Origin: JAWWPG01 sp038254365 | GTDB lineage: Bacteria; Actinomycetota; Actinomycetes; Propionibacteriales; Nocardioidaceae | DNA: 64,000 nucleotides | NCBI GenBank assembly: GCA_038254365.1 | Contig: JBBSGI010000007.1 | Location: forward strand, 25,690-89,689 | Direction: 5' to 3' | In this document: one piece after another, positions 34,139 through 42,044 of the stretch | How the letters are laid out: each line of letters starts with the position of its first letter | How positions within the stretch are numbered: position 1 is the first letter of the stretch | Program-made: the position numbers and the translations under genes | The notes under the pieces: generated by a model | The model's database searches: none | What the model saw: the letters and a program-made list of their open reading frames with translations, nothing else | Told to the model about the DNA's origin: nothing

Positions 34139-34552
34139 ATGTCCAAGGCCCGACGCATCCCGACACTCTCCGACCCTCGCGAAGCCGAGGCTCACTTCAC
34201 CAGCGCGATCGACCAGAGCCGGCTGGCCACCCCGACGGTCCTCGTCGTGTGCTGCGACGACCAGGCCAGGCCCATCCACCAGTGGCACGTGCTCGGGGTG
34301 GATCCCGACGCCACCCCGAGCGAGTGCGGGTGTGTCCTCGACGACCTGGTGGACCGGGCGGAGCACGAGGCGCCGGTCGCCGGGCTGGCGCTCGGCCTCA
34401 CCCGGCCCGGCAGCGAGCAGGTCCAGCCGTACGACCGGACGTGGTTCCGTGCGCTCTACCGCATCTGCCACCAGCGCGGGCTCAGCCCGTTCGGCGTCTA
34501 CACCGTCACCCGAGCCGGCGCCCGGCCGCTGCACATCGACGACGCCGCCTAG
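34139..34552 (+). CDS. Hypothetical protein
   Basis: The 137-residue soluble protein has a central TPTVLVVCCDDQARPIHQWH followed by GCVLDDLVDRAEHEAPVAGLAL and a final YRICHQRGLSPFGVYTVTRAG. The pattern of short strands and helices suggests a small alpha/beta domain, with several cysteines and histidines (CCDD, CGC, HQR). I do not recognise the family. ATG 34139 is used because upstream in-frame codons from 34064 encode sequence unlike the rest. It stands 95 nt after the HTH-MurA gene. Confidence 0.55.
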   Translation: MSKARRIPTLSDPREAEAHFTSAIDQSRLATPTVLVVCCDDQARPIHQWHVLGVDPDATPSECGCVLDDLVDRAEHEAPVAGLALGLTRPGSEQVQPYDRTWFRALYRICHQRGLSPFGVYTVTRAGARPLHIDDAA

Positions 34553-34604
34553 CTCTCGCAAGCACTCAAGCGGTCCGCCCACCGAACCGGGCATACTGCT
34601 GCCT

Positions 34605-35426
34605 GTGGGTTGGCTGCTCGGTGCGGACGACTACCCCTTCTTCGACAACGACGGCCTCCCGCTGGCCATGGCGCACCGCGGTGGCGCCTTGACCGGCGAC
34701 AGCATCGGCATCGAGAACTCCATGGTGGCCTTCGCCGCGGCCGTGGCGCTCGGCTACCGCTACGTCGAGACGGACGTCCACGCCACCTCGGACGGGGTGG
34801 TGCTCGCCTTCCACGACGCCACGCTGGACCGCGTGACCGACGTCACCGGCTCGGTGGCGGACATCCCCTACGAGCAGGTGCGCCGCGCCCTCATCGGGGG
34901 CCGCGAAGCTGTACCGCTGCTCAGCGAGATTCTCACCTCCTGGCCCGACCTTCGGGTCAACATCGACTGCAAGAGCCGGGCCGCCATCGATCCGCTGGCC
35001 GACGTGATCAGCGAGCATCGGGCCTGGGACCGGGTGTGCGTCGCCTCGTTCTCGCCGTGGCGACTGAGCCGGCTTCGGGCCCGTTGCGGGTCACGGGTGG
35101 CAACGTCGTACACCCCGCTGGGTGTCGGCGCCCTTCGGCTGCTCCCGACGTACCGGCTGCGTTGGCTCGCCACCGGCCACACCGCGCTCGCGGCCCAGGT
35201 GCCCGGCTACGCCGGGCCGCTGCCGATCGTCACCCCCGCGTTCGTCAAGCGAGCGCACGCGCTGCGCAAGCGCGTGCACGTGTGGACGGTGGACGACCCC
35301 GCAGAGATGACCCGACTGCTCGACCTCCGTGTTGACGGCATCATCACCGACCGGGCGGACCTGCTGCGTGAGGTGTACCTCCGACGCGGGATCTGGCGTG
35401 GAGCCGACCCCACCGGTCAGACGTGA
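34605..35426 (+). CDS. Glycerophosphodiester phosphodiesterase
   Basis: The 273-residue protein has the GDPD TIM barrel. The catalytic motif is MAHRGG near residue 22, followed by ENSMVAF, metal ligands in YVETDVHATSDG, the general-acid region LAFHDATLDRVT and NIDCKS. It hydrolyses deacylated phospholipids to glycerol-3-phosphate and an alcohol. No signal peptide is evident, so it is probably cytosolic. GTG 34605 is chosen because the barrel starts shortly after; a TACTGC hexamer 5 nt upstream is an imperfect leaderless -10. Confidence 0.9.
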   Translation: MGWLLGADDYPFFDNDGLPLAMAHRGGALTGDSIGIENSMVAFAAAVALGYRYVETDVHATSDGVVLAFHDATLDRVTDVTGSVADIPYEQVRRALIGGREAVPLLSEILTSWPDLRVNIDCKSRAAIDPLADVISEHRAWDRVCVASFSPWRLSRLRARCGSRVATSYTPLGVGALRLLPTYRLRWLATGHTALAAQVPGYAGPLPIVTPAFVKRAHALRKRVHVWTVDDPAEMTRLLDLRVDGIITDRADLLREVYLRRGIWRGADPTGQT

Positions 35427-35580
35427 CCTGCCGCTTCGAGGGGGCCCCGGTGGCCGTCAGGCGGGGGATGGCGGAAGCCGCCGAAACAAACCCGACTTCG
35501 TGGCACGTCCGAACGACGTTTGGCGCCGAATAATCTCCGGAAGGTCACCGGTGCGTCTCAGGCGAATCTCAGTCGTCCCG

Positions 35581-35606
35581 GGAATCATTGCAACAGGAGA
35601 CACGTT
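35581..35606 (+). promoter_or_regulatory. SigR/SigH-type (oxidative stress ECF sigma) promoter of rbpA
   Basis: GGAAT (35581-35585) and GTT (35604-35606) are separated by exactly 18 nt, matching the GGAAT-N18/19-GTT consensus of the thiol-stress sigma factors SigR (Streptomyces) and SigH (Mycobacterium). It lies about 90 nt before the rbpA start, and rbpA is a known SigR target in Streptomyces. The remainder of 35427-35696 shows nothing else recognisable. Confidence 0.7.
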
Positions 35607-35696
35607 GGCACCAATGTCGGCAAGATGACGTTCAGAGTAGTGGCGCAGCCGTCAGAGCATCTCACGGGGTTTGACCACGACAGCGGGGAGCACACC

Positions 35697-36101
35697 ATGT
35701 CAGAGCGAGCGACACTACGAGGGTCACGCCTCGGCGGTACGAGCTTCGAGGACGAGAGCGGTATCGAGTTTGCCCCCCGCCAGCGGGTCGTGTACGACTG
35801 CCTCAACGGCCACGAGTTCGAGATCCCGATGGCGGAGGAAGCCGAGGTCCCCTTCACCTGGGAATGCCCACGCTGTGGTGCCGAGTCGCGCCAGCGTGAC
35901 GGCAGCGCTCCGGACGTCAAGGCCGAGAAGCCGGCCCGCACCCACTGGGACATGCTCCGCGAGCGCAGGTCTATCACGGAGCTGGAGGACATCCTGTCCG
36001 AGCGGCTCGAGCTGCTGCGCAACGGGGACATCGGGCCGGCTCACCTGCATCGACGCAGCGCCCGCGCGACCGCCAAGACGAAGGCGCAGAAGACGGCCTG
36101 A
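35697..36101 (+). CDS. rbpA: RNA polymerase-binding protein RbpA
   Basis: This 134-residue protein binds RNA polymerase and principal sigma factors to stabilise open complexes, a system found only in actinobacteria. The zinc-ribbon core is visible as YDCLNGHEFEIP and WECPRCGAES. The basic linker and sigma-interacting helices follow in HWDMLRERRSITELEDILSE. An Ala/Lys-rich tail of about 25 residues extends beyond the usual C-terminus. ATG 35697 has GGGGAG at 35685-35690 with 6-nt spacing. The rbpA-ppm neighbourhood matches Rv2050-Rv2051c. Confidence 0.95.
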   Translation: MSERATLRGSRLGGTSFEDESGIEFAPRQRVVYDCLNGHEFEIPMAEEAEVPFTWECPRCGAESRQRDGSAPDVKAEKPARTHWDMLRERRSITELEDILSERLELLRNGDIGPAHLHRRSARATAKTKAQKTA

Positions 36102-36103
36102 CA

Positions 36104-36133
36104 CCCGACCCGACCCGACCCGACCCGACCCGA
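36104..36133 (+). repeat. Pentanucleotide tandem repeat (CCCGA)6
   Basis: Six perfect CCCGA units start 2 nt after the rbpA stop codon and end in a variant CCCGG. The unit is not a multiple of three, but the array is non-coding, so changes in copy number would alter only the spacing between the convergent rbpA and fxsA. Confidence 0.9.
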
Positions 36134-36156
36134 CCCGGCAACGAGGTGCGAGCAAG

Positions 36157-36187
36157 CCCCCCCCCCGTGCCTCAGCCGGGAGGGGGG
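36157..36187. terminator. Possible bidirectional terminator between rbpA and fxsA
   Basis: A run of ten C (36157-36166) can pair with six G (36182-36187) across a 15-nt loop. The G run is part of the last fxsA codons. There is no T tract, as is common in high-GC actinobacteria. Confidence 0.3.
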
Positions 36188-36612
36188 TCGCGGTAGATCT
36201 GGTGGACACCGTCCCGGGTCTGCCTCGAATGGGACTGGCCGAACCGCATGATCCGGTGTGACACCACACTGGCCAGCAGCCGCCTAGCCAGCGGTCGGCT
36301 GAACGGCAGCACGCAGAAGAATCCGAACACGTCGGTCACGAAGCCGGGGGTGAGCAGTAGCACGCCACCGACGAGCACGATGGCGGCGTCAGCCAGCTCC
36401 TTGCCCGGCAAGGAACCGCTGGTCAGCGCACCATTCAGGGCCAGCCAGGCGCGCCGGCCTTCGCGCTTCACCAGCCACGCGCCGAGCGCAGACTCGGCGA
36501 TGAGCAGCACCACGGTAGGGATCGCGCCGATCTCCTGGCCGACCTGGATGATCACGTATATCTCCAGGATCGGCAGCCCGATGAAGAGCGCCAGCAGCAG
36601 GACGGCCCTCAT
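36172..36612 (-). CDS. FxsA-family membrane protein
   Basis: This 146-residue inner-membrane protein has the FxsA/YtzA layout: LLLALFIGLPILEIYVIIQV as the first helix, TVVLLIAESALGAWLVKREG, and LADAAIVLVGGVLLLTPGFVTD as the long third segment. Its biochemical role is unknown; in E. coli FxsA it counters phage T7 exclusion by F plasmid PifA. ATG 36612 overlaps the stop of the ppm gene by 4 nt. The order lnt-ppm-fxsA parallels Rv2051c-Rv2053c. Confidence 0.88.
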   Translation of the reverse strand: MRAVLLLALFIGLPILEIYVIIQVGQEIGAIPTVVLLIAESALGAWLVKREGRRAWLALNGALTSGSLPGKELADAAIVLVGGVLLLTPGFVTDVFGFFCVLPFSRPLARRLLASVVSHRIMRFGQSHSRQTRDGVHQIYRDPPPG

Positions 36613-37358
36613 CGCCGTCGGCTCCGCGCTAGACGGGCCATCTGGTCCACGCGATGCCGGATGCCCCACCGCGTGACGTTGATCAGGGCCTCGCGGACGA
36701 TGTCCCCGTTCATCTTCGACTCTCCGTACTCGCGCTCCACGAAGGTGATGGGCACCTCGACGACGTGGAACCCGCCGGCGAGGGTCCGGCGAGCCAGGTC
36801 GACCTGGAAGCAGTAACCCTGCGAGGTGACGTCACCGAGGCCGATCTCCTCGAGCACCTGACGCCGGAAGGCGCGGAATCCCCCGGTGGCGTCGTGCACC
36901 GGCAGGCCGAGGGCGACACGAGCATAGAGATTGCCGCCCCGAGAGAGCAGCATCCGGCGGCGGGGCCAGTTCACGACCCGCCCGCCCGCGACCCAGCGGG
37001 CGCCCAGCACCAGGTCCGCACCAGGCAGCGCACCCAGCAGCCGGGGAAGCTGCTCGGGAAGGTGCGAACCGTCGGCGTCCATCTCGACCAGGACGTCGTA
37101 GCCGCGGTCCAGCCCCCACGCGAATCCCGCCAGATAGGCCGCGCCCAGCCCGGCCTTGGCCTCCCGGTGCAGCACCTGGACCCTGTCGTCGTGGGCGGCG
37201 ACCTTGTCGGCGAGCTCGCCGGTCCCGTCCGGCGAGCCGTCGTCGACCACCAGGATGTCGACGCTGGGCACCGAGGCCCGGACGCGGTCGAGAACCAGCT
37301 CGATGTTCTCGGCCTCGTTGTAGGTCGGAACCACCACCAGGCAGCGTAGTGCGGTCAT
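36609..37358 (-). CDS. ppm1: Polyprenol monophosphomannose synthase (Dpm1/Ppm1 catalytic domain)
   Basis: The 249-residue GT2 glycosyltransferase transfers mannose from GDP-mannose to polyprenyl phosphate at the membrane; the product feeds lipoarabinomannan and protein O-mannosylation. Seen are CLVVVPTYNEAENI, VDDGSPDGTGEL, the DxD site VEMDADGSHLPEQ, and the lid REYGESKM near the end. No membrane anchor is encoded, as in mycobacteria where Lnt supplies it. ATG 37358 overlaps the lnt stop (ATGA). An upstream codon at 37754 in the same frame lies within lnt and is not used. Confidence 0.92.
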   Translation of the reverse strand: MTALRCLVVVPTYNEAENIELVLDRVRASVPSVDILVVDDGSPDGTGELADKVAAHDDRVQVLHREAKAGLGAAYLAGFAWGLDRGYDVLVEMDADGSHLPEQLPRLLGALPGADLVLGARWVAGGRVVNWPRRRMLLSRGGNLYARVALGLPVHDATGGFRAFRRQVLEEIGLGDVTSQGYCFQVDLARRTLAGGFHVVEVPITFVEREYGESKMNGDIVREALINVTRWGIRHRVDQMARLARSRRR

Positions 37359-38872
37359 CTCGTCATCCTGCCGGGTCGGACCCGGTTGCCCAAGGCGGCG
37401 AGCCCGGTCAGGGCCAGCGCTGCCAGCGACAGCAGCAGGTCGACCCAGAAACCCAGCCGCACCCCAAGCGTGATCCCGGTCGCCAGGGTCACCTGGCGCT
37501 CGAGAACCACCTGAGTGTGCACCTGGCTCCGGGCGACCACCGACCCGTCGGCTCCGAAGAACCCGCTGATCCCGTCGGTGGAGGCGACCACCACCTGGCG
37601 TCCACTCTCGACGGCCCGATACCTGGAGATGGCGAACTGTTGGGCAAGCTGGCCGGTTCCGGCGTACGTCGCGTTGTTGGTCTGCACGACGACAACCTCC
37701 CCGCCGTCCCGCACGATGCTGCGGACCAGCCCGTCGTAGGCGACCTCGAAGCACATCAGGTCACCGATCGTCGTCCCCCCGATCGACAGCACGCCGGCCC
37801 GGTCACCGGGTGCGAAATCCTTGGGGATCTGTTTCAGCCGACCGATCAAGGGCGTCAGCAGGCTACGGAACGGGATGTATTCGCCGAAGGGCACCAGGTG
37901 CTGCTTGGTGTATCGCTCCCCCGGTCCCGAGGTCGGCGACCACACGATCCCGACGTTCTGCACGTGTTCAGAGTCCGGACCGCTGCGGACCGCGCCGACC
38001 AGCACCGGCACTGCGATGTCGCGCACTGCTGCGTCGATCTCCTCGTACACCGACCGATCCAGGTAGGGGTCGATGTCGGTCGAGTTCTCCGGCCAGATCA
38101 CAAAGTCGGGTCGGGCAGCGCGGCCCGCCGCCACCTTGGCCGCGAAGGCGCGGGTGGCGCTTGCGTGGTTGTGCAGCACGGCGCGCCGCTCGTCGAAAGC
38201 CGTCAGCCCGTCTCCCGGCACGTTGCCCTGCACGACAGCGACGGTCACCCGGCTCTGCGCCCCCGCCAAGCCGACGGGCAGCACGAACGCGGCGAGCACG
38301 AGTCCGAGAGCGACCATCACCTGCGCGCCGCCCAACCGCGAGACGTCCCGCCGCAGCATCACGTCGATGACCAGCGCCACCACCAGCACGGTGACGAAGG
38401 ACACCAGCGCAGTCCCGCCGAGGCGTCCGTAGCGGTCCATGGGGGTGTCGGCGAGGCCGAAGGCCAGTCGGCCCCAGGGCAGGCCACCGAAGGGCACGGT
38501 GCCGCGCAGGAACTCCGCCCCCACCCAAGCAGCCGCCACCGCCGGCGGCCACCACCGACGGGCCGTCAGGAGCGCCCAGGACAACCCCATCAGCCCGTAG
38601 AAGAGTCCCTCGACGACGCTCAGCGCGATCCAGGCATCGCTGCCGATCACCCGCAGCCACGGCATCAGCACCAGCATGAAGCCGGTCCCGAACAGCCACC
38701 CGTAACCCAGCCCCGCCCGGGCGCGACGCCCGTGAACGAGCACGAGGAGCGCCGCGACCCCGACCGGCAGCAGCCAGGCCCGGTCGTACGGCGGAAACGA
38801 GGCACCGACGGCGCAGCCGGCCAGGAACGAGGCGAGCACGCGCGCCGCGACGTACCAGCGCGGCGCGAGCAT
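37355..38872 (-). CDS. lnt: Apolipoprotein N-acyltransferase
   Basis: The 505-residue membrane enzyme adds the third acyl chain to lipoproteins. About six to seven transmembrane segments (residues 8-200 and the C-terminal helix) surround a nitrilase-like domain. The catalytic triad is visible as Glu in FVIWPENSTDIDP, Lys in RYTKQHLVPFGEYIP and Cys in GDLMCFEVAYDGL. TAGGCT 6 nt before ATG 38872 makes the lnt-ppm-fxsA transcript probably leaderless. Overlap with ppm suggests a functional pair, as in the fused mycobacterial Ppm1. Confidence 0.94.
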   Translation of the reverse strand: MLAPRWYVAARVLASFLAGCAVGASFPPYDRAWLLPVGVAALLVLVHGRRARAGLGYGWLFGTGFMLVLMPWLRVIGSDAWIALSVVEGLFYGLMGLSWALLTARRWWPPAVAAAWVGAEFLRGTVPFGGLPWGRLAFGLADTPMDRYGRLGGTALVSFVTVLVVALVIDVMLRRDVSRLGGAQVMVALGLVLAAFVLPVGLAGAQSRVTVAVVQGNVPGDGLTAFDERRAVLHNHASATRAFAAKVAAGRAARPDFVIWPENSTDIDPYLDRSVYEEIDAAVRDIAVPVLVGAVRSGPDSEHVQNVGIVWSPTSGPGERYTKQHLVPFGEYIPFRSLLTPLIGRLKQIPKDFAPGDRAGVLSIGGTTIGDLMCFEVAYDGLVRSIVRDGGEVVVVQTNNATYAGTGQLAQQFAISRYRAVESGRQVVVASTDGISGFFGADGSVVARSQVHTQVVLERQVTLATGITLGVRLGFWVDLLLSLAALALTGLAALGNRVRPGRMTR

Positions 38873-38878
38873 GTCGAG

Positions 38879-38884
38879 AGCCTA
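38879..38884 (-). promoter_or_regulatory. Probable -10 element for leaderless lnt
   Basis: On the minus strand the hexamer reads TAGGCT, exactly 6 nt before ATG 38872. The remaining interval up to 39234 shows no gene or RNA that I recognise. Confidence 0.5.
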
Positions 38885-39234
38885 CGCGGCGGTGAAAAGC
38901 CGCAGAAGAACCCGGTTGCCTTCGGACCGGACCCGCCCCATTGGCGGTGGAGTCAAGGTTCCGTTGTCTACTGGCACCGGGTCTCTGCGTCGTCGACCCG
39001 CGCACGGCGAGCTGCCATCCGATCAGCCGAGGCAAGGCTGGGTTTGGATCAGGAACCCAACTACCGCGACCTCCCGAGTCCGGTCATCCGCGCGTCTCCT
39101 GGGTGGACTGCCGGAACTCTGCCAATTCCGCGAGCCACCTGTCAACCCGCCGCTGACCTGCGGCGACTCCAGAAGAGGCAGGTCAAGTCGGCGTTGTGTT
39201 CACCCTGAGTTGGCTGGGCGTTCTTCCGGCACAC

Positions 39235-39255
39235 GGCGTGTCGGCCCAACACGCC
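39235..39255 (-). terminator. Hairpin downstream of the lysine-degradation operon
   Basis: GGCGTGT (39235-39241) and ACACGCC (39249-39255) pair perfectly around a 7-nt loop, 9 nt beyond the kal stop. No U tract follows, so efficiency as an intrinsic terminator is uncertain. Confidence 0.45.
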
Positions 39256-39263
39256 GGTCACTC

Positions 39264-39659
39264 TCAGACTCGCGGCGGGACCACGACGGTGCCGGTGGCC
39301 GTCGTCGCCAGGATCGGCTCATCGAGCACCTGCGCCGAGGACGCACCGAGGTCGGGTCGGCCACGGCAGATCACCTCGACGCGCAGGTCGATGGTCCTCG
39401 ACCGGGTGCCGACCCGCGTCACCACCGCGGTGACCTCCAGGACGTCTCCGGCCCGCACCGGGGCTCGGAACTGCACGTCGGAGTACGACGCGAACAGGCC
39501 CTCGTCACCATCGGTGCGGATGCACACCTCGGTGGCCACGTCACCGAACAGGCCTAGGCTGTAGGCGCCGTCGACCAGGTTGCCGGCATAGTGCGCGTGC
39601 GAGTAGGGGACGTAGCGGCGGTGGGTCACGGTGACGCCGACGCGCGGGTCGTCACTCAT
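39264..39659 (-). CDS. kal: 3-aminobutyryl-CoA ammonia-lyase
   Basis: The 131-residue hot-dog-fold protein eliminates ammonia from L-3-aminobutyryl-CoA to crotonyl-CoA in the lysine aminomutase pathway. It carries the diagnostic stretch HYAGNLVDGAYSLGLFGDVA, then TDGDEGLFASYSDVQF, ASSAQVLDEPIL and GTVVVPP, matching clostridial and fusobacterial Kal from end to end. ATG 39659 overlaps the kamE stop by 8 nt. Being last in the cluster after kdd, kamD and kamE strongly supports the assignment. Confidence 0.92.
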   Translation of the reverse strand: MSDDPRVGVTVTHRRYVPYSHAHYAGNLVDGAYSLGLFGDVATEVCIRTDGDEGLFASYSDVQFRAPVRAGDVLEVTAVVTRVGTRSRTIDLRVEVICRGRPDLGASSAQVLDEPILATTATGTVVVPPRV

Positions 39660-40458
39660 GCCGCCTCCTCGGCTCGGCTGGCAGGTGCGCTCGGCGATCG
39701 CCGAGCCGGCTCACCAGGTAGCTCGCCACCTCTCCGGGGGTGGTTCCCCGGGTGAAGACCTTGTCGACGCCGAGGTCACTCGCCTGCGACTCGTCGAAGC
39801 GTGGGCCGCCGATGATCAACAGTGGCCGGGTCGCCCGCGGGTAGACCTCGTTGAAGGCCGCCGACATCTCCTTGGTGTTCAGGATGTGCGCGTCCTTCTG
39901 GGTGACGACCTGAGACACCAGGACCGCGTCGGCCCCCTCCTCCCGGGCGCGCGCCACCAGGTGGGGTATCGACACCTGAGCCCCGAGGTTCACCACCTTC
40001 AGCTCGCGGTAGTACTCGAGACCCTTCTCCCCGGCGAAGCCCTTGATGTTGAGGATCGCGTCAATGCCCACGGTGTGCGCATCGGTGCCGATGCATCCAC
40101 CGACCACCACCAGACGCCGACGGAGCGCCTTCTTGACCGTACCGTTGACCTCCTTCGGGGTCAGCAATGGGTAGTCCCGCTCGACCACCGGCACCTTGCT
40201 CACGTCGACCAGATGGCTGACCTGCCCGTAGACGACGAAGAATGTGAAGTCGGGCCCCATCGCCTTCGCGTGCACGACCATGGCCGGGTCCAGGCCCATC
40301 TTCTTGGCGAGCTGTGCGGCCGCGCCTTCGGCCCGCTTGTCGTGCGGCAGCGGCAAGGTGAAGGACACCTGCACCATGCCGTCGCCGGTGGTGTCGCCGT
40401 ACGGGCGGACGATCGTCGGCTCCGGCCGGTCGGACTGTGCTCGCCCCGGGGATGTCAT
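39652..40458 (-). CDS. kamE: Lysine 5,6-aminomutase beta subunit
   Basis: The 268-residue subunit binds adenosylcobalamin and pyridoxal phosphate and, with KamD, moves the terminal amino group of beta-lysine from C6 to C5. The B12 motif DxHxxG is seen as TDAHTVGID (H128, lower axial ligand). K139 in LNIKGFAG sits 11 residues later, the spacing between the cobalamin histidine and the PLP lysine in the clostridial enzyme. A Rossmann-like B12 domain with LLIIGGPRFDESQA follows. ATG 40458 overlaps the kamD stop (ATGA). Confidence 0.94.
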   Translation of the reverse strand: MTSPGRAQSDRPEPTIVRPYGDTTGDGMVQVSFTLPLPHDKRAEGAAAQLAKKMGLDPAMVVHAKAMGPDFTFFVVYGQVSHLVDVSKVPVVERDYPLLTPKEVNGTVKKALRRRLVVVGGCIGTDAHTVGIDAILNIKGFAGEKGLEYYRELKVVNLGAQVSIPHLVARAREEGADAVLVSQVVTQKDAHILNTKEMSAAFNEVYPRATRPLLIIGGPRFDESQASDLGVDKVFTRGTTPGEVASYLVSRLGDRRAHLPAEPRRRHE

Positions 40459-42044
40459 TCGCCCTCCAGGATCTCGGTGGCCGGGTTGTAGTAGTCGGAC
40501 GCCTTGCGAGCAACGCCTTCCAACCCCCGGCCCGCGTCGGCAGGTCGCTTCATCAACCCGAACGTGCCGTCGGCGATCGCGTCCAGCAGACCCGCGCCGT
40601 GCTCGGAGCCAGGATGGCCGAGGATCTTGTCCAGCAGGTCGATCGACTCCGCCAGCACGTCGTTCGCGCGCCTTGCGATGAAGCCGTCGGGGCTCGGGTG
40701 GAAGTCCTCGGCCAGCCGGCCGGCGGCGCTGACGACGTACCGGACGTTCTGCAGCGCCAGGTCGCGGTCGGAGAGCCATGGAGTCACCACCGCCTCCGTC
40801 ATCATGCCGACCAGCAGGATGTCCTGGTCGGTCATCGCCCCGGCCAGGTTGAAGAACCCGTCAAGCAGGTAGCCGCGGAAGACGTCACCCGTCATGTGCC
40901 GGGTCGGCGGCATCCACTTCAGCGGCGCCTTCGGGAACAGTGTGCGAGCCAGCAGGGCATGTGCCAGCTCCAGTCGGAAGCTGTCCGGCAGATCCGGGTC
41001 GATCTCGAACGCGTGCCCCAGCCCCAGCTGCCAGTCCTCGAGACCGGCCTCCTTCGCGAAGTACTCGTTGAGCAGCTGGCTCACGGTCACCGTGTGGGCG
41101 GCCTCGACGGCGTCGGCGGTGGTGAGGTAGTTGTCCTCGCCGGTGTTGATGATGATGCCGGCGCGGGCGTGGACCTGGCGGCTGAACCGCTGGTCCACGA
41201 ACGTGCGGATCGGGTTGATGTCGCGGAAGAGAATGCCGTACATCGAGTCGTTGAGCATCATGTCGAGCCGCTCCATGCCCGCCAACGCGGCGATCTCCGG
41301 CATGCACAAACCGGAAGCATAGTTCGTCAACCGTACGTAACGTCCGATCTGGGAGCTGACTTCATCGAGACCCTTCCTCATGAGTCGGAAGTTCTCCTGG
41401 GTCGCGTAGGTGCCGGCGAACCCTTCCCGGGTCGCGCCCTCGGGCACGTAGTCGAGCAGCGACTGCCCGGTCGACCGGATCACCGCGATGACGTCGGCCC
41501 CGGCCTGGGCGGCCGCCTGCGCCTGCGGGATGTCCTCGTAGATGTCGCCGGTGGCCACGATCAGGTAGATCCAGGGCTTCTGCTTCGGATCCCCCCAGCG
41601 CTTGACCAGCCGGTCGCGCTCCCGCCGGCGTTGGTCGACCGTGCGGATGCCCCTCGCGACCGCCTTGCGGGCGGCTGCGGTCGCGCGGACGGCGTCGCTG
41701 CCGGAGGGGAGCTCGAAGCGGACCGTTCCGGAGGCGGCCCGTTTCGCCAGCTCGGCGAGGTCGACGCCGTCGTGCCGTCGCAACGCGTCCCAGACCGGCA
41801 CCGCGACGCCGTGCTCGAGGCCGACGTCGCCACGTACGGCGTCCAGCAGCCGGTTGACCCACGGCGTGCCGTCAGGGTCGGCCCCGGAGAGGCCAGCGAG
41901 CCGAAGGGTGGCCCGCTCCACCGAGACGGTGGTGTGCTGGCGGGCCATCCGCACGATCGGGCGGCCGGCCTTCTTCGCCAGGCTGCGGGCCTGCCGGACG
42001 GTGGACGGGTCGAGGTGCAGCCGAGGTCGGGTGCGGGTCGTCAT
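40455..42044 (-). CDS. kamD: Lysine 5,6-aminomutase alpha subunit
   Basis: The 529-residue TIM-barrel subunit holds the PLP/adenosyl face of lysine 5,6-aminomutase. Conserved pieces are WIYLIVATGDIYEDIPQA, ENFRLMRKGLDE, SGLCMPEIAALAGMERLDMM, RDINPIRTFVDQRFSR and IIINTGEDNYLTTADA. Length agrees with clostridial KamD. It overlaps kamE by 4 nt and the preceding amidohydrolase gene by 4 nt, so subunits are made in step. D-ornithine aminomutase is the only close alternative and is unlikely beside kal and kdd. Confidence 0.95.
   Translation of the reverse strand: MTTRTRPRLHLDPSTVRQARSLAKKAGRPIVRMARQHTTVSVERATLRLAGLSGADPDGTPWVNRLLDAVRGDVGLEHGVAVPVWDALRRHDGVDLAELAKRAASGTVRFELPSGSDAVRATAAARKAVARGIRTVDQRRRERDRLVKRWGDPKQKPWIYLIVATGDIYEDIPQAQAAAQAGADVIAVIRSTGQSLLDYVPEGATREGFAGTYATQENFRLMRKGLDEVSSQIGRYVRLTNYASGLCMPEIAALAGMERLDMMLNDSMYGILFRDINPIRTFVDQRFSRQVHARAGIIINTGEDNYLTTADAVEAAHTVTVSQLLNEYFAKEAGLEDWQLGLGHAFEIDPDLPDSFRLELAHALLARTLFPKAPLKWMPPTRHMTGDVFRGYLLDGFFNLAGAMTDQDILLVGMMTEAVVTPWLSDRDLALQNVRYVVSAAGRLAEDFHPSPDGFIARRANDVLAESIDLLDKILGHPGSEHGAGLLDAIADGTFGLMKRPADAGRGLEGVARKASDYYNPATEILEGE

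Noticed and set aside
38873..39234. Possible gene or RNA between lnt and the kal operon.
   Set aside because: Open frames here have shadow-like composition with no ribosome site, and no conserved RNA fold was recognised apart from the hairpin at 39235-39255.
40459..40779. Longer form of KamE starting at 40779.
   Set aside because: The extension is an alternative frame of kamD, is Arg/Pro-rich, and ATG 40458 overlaps the kamD stop in the usual ATGA arrangement.
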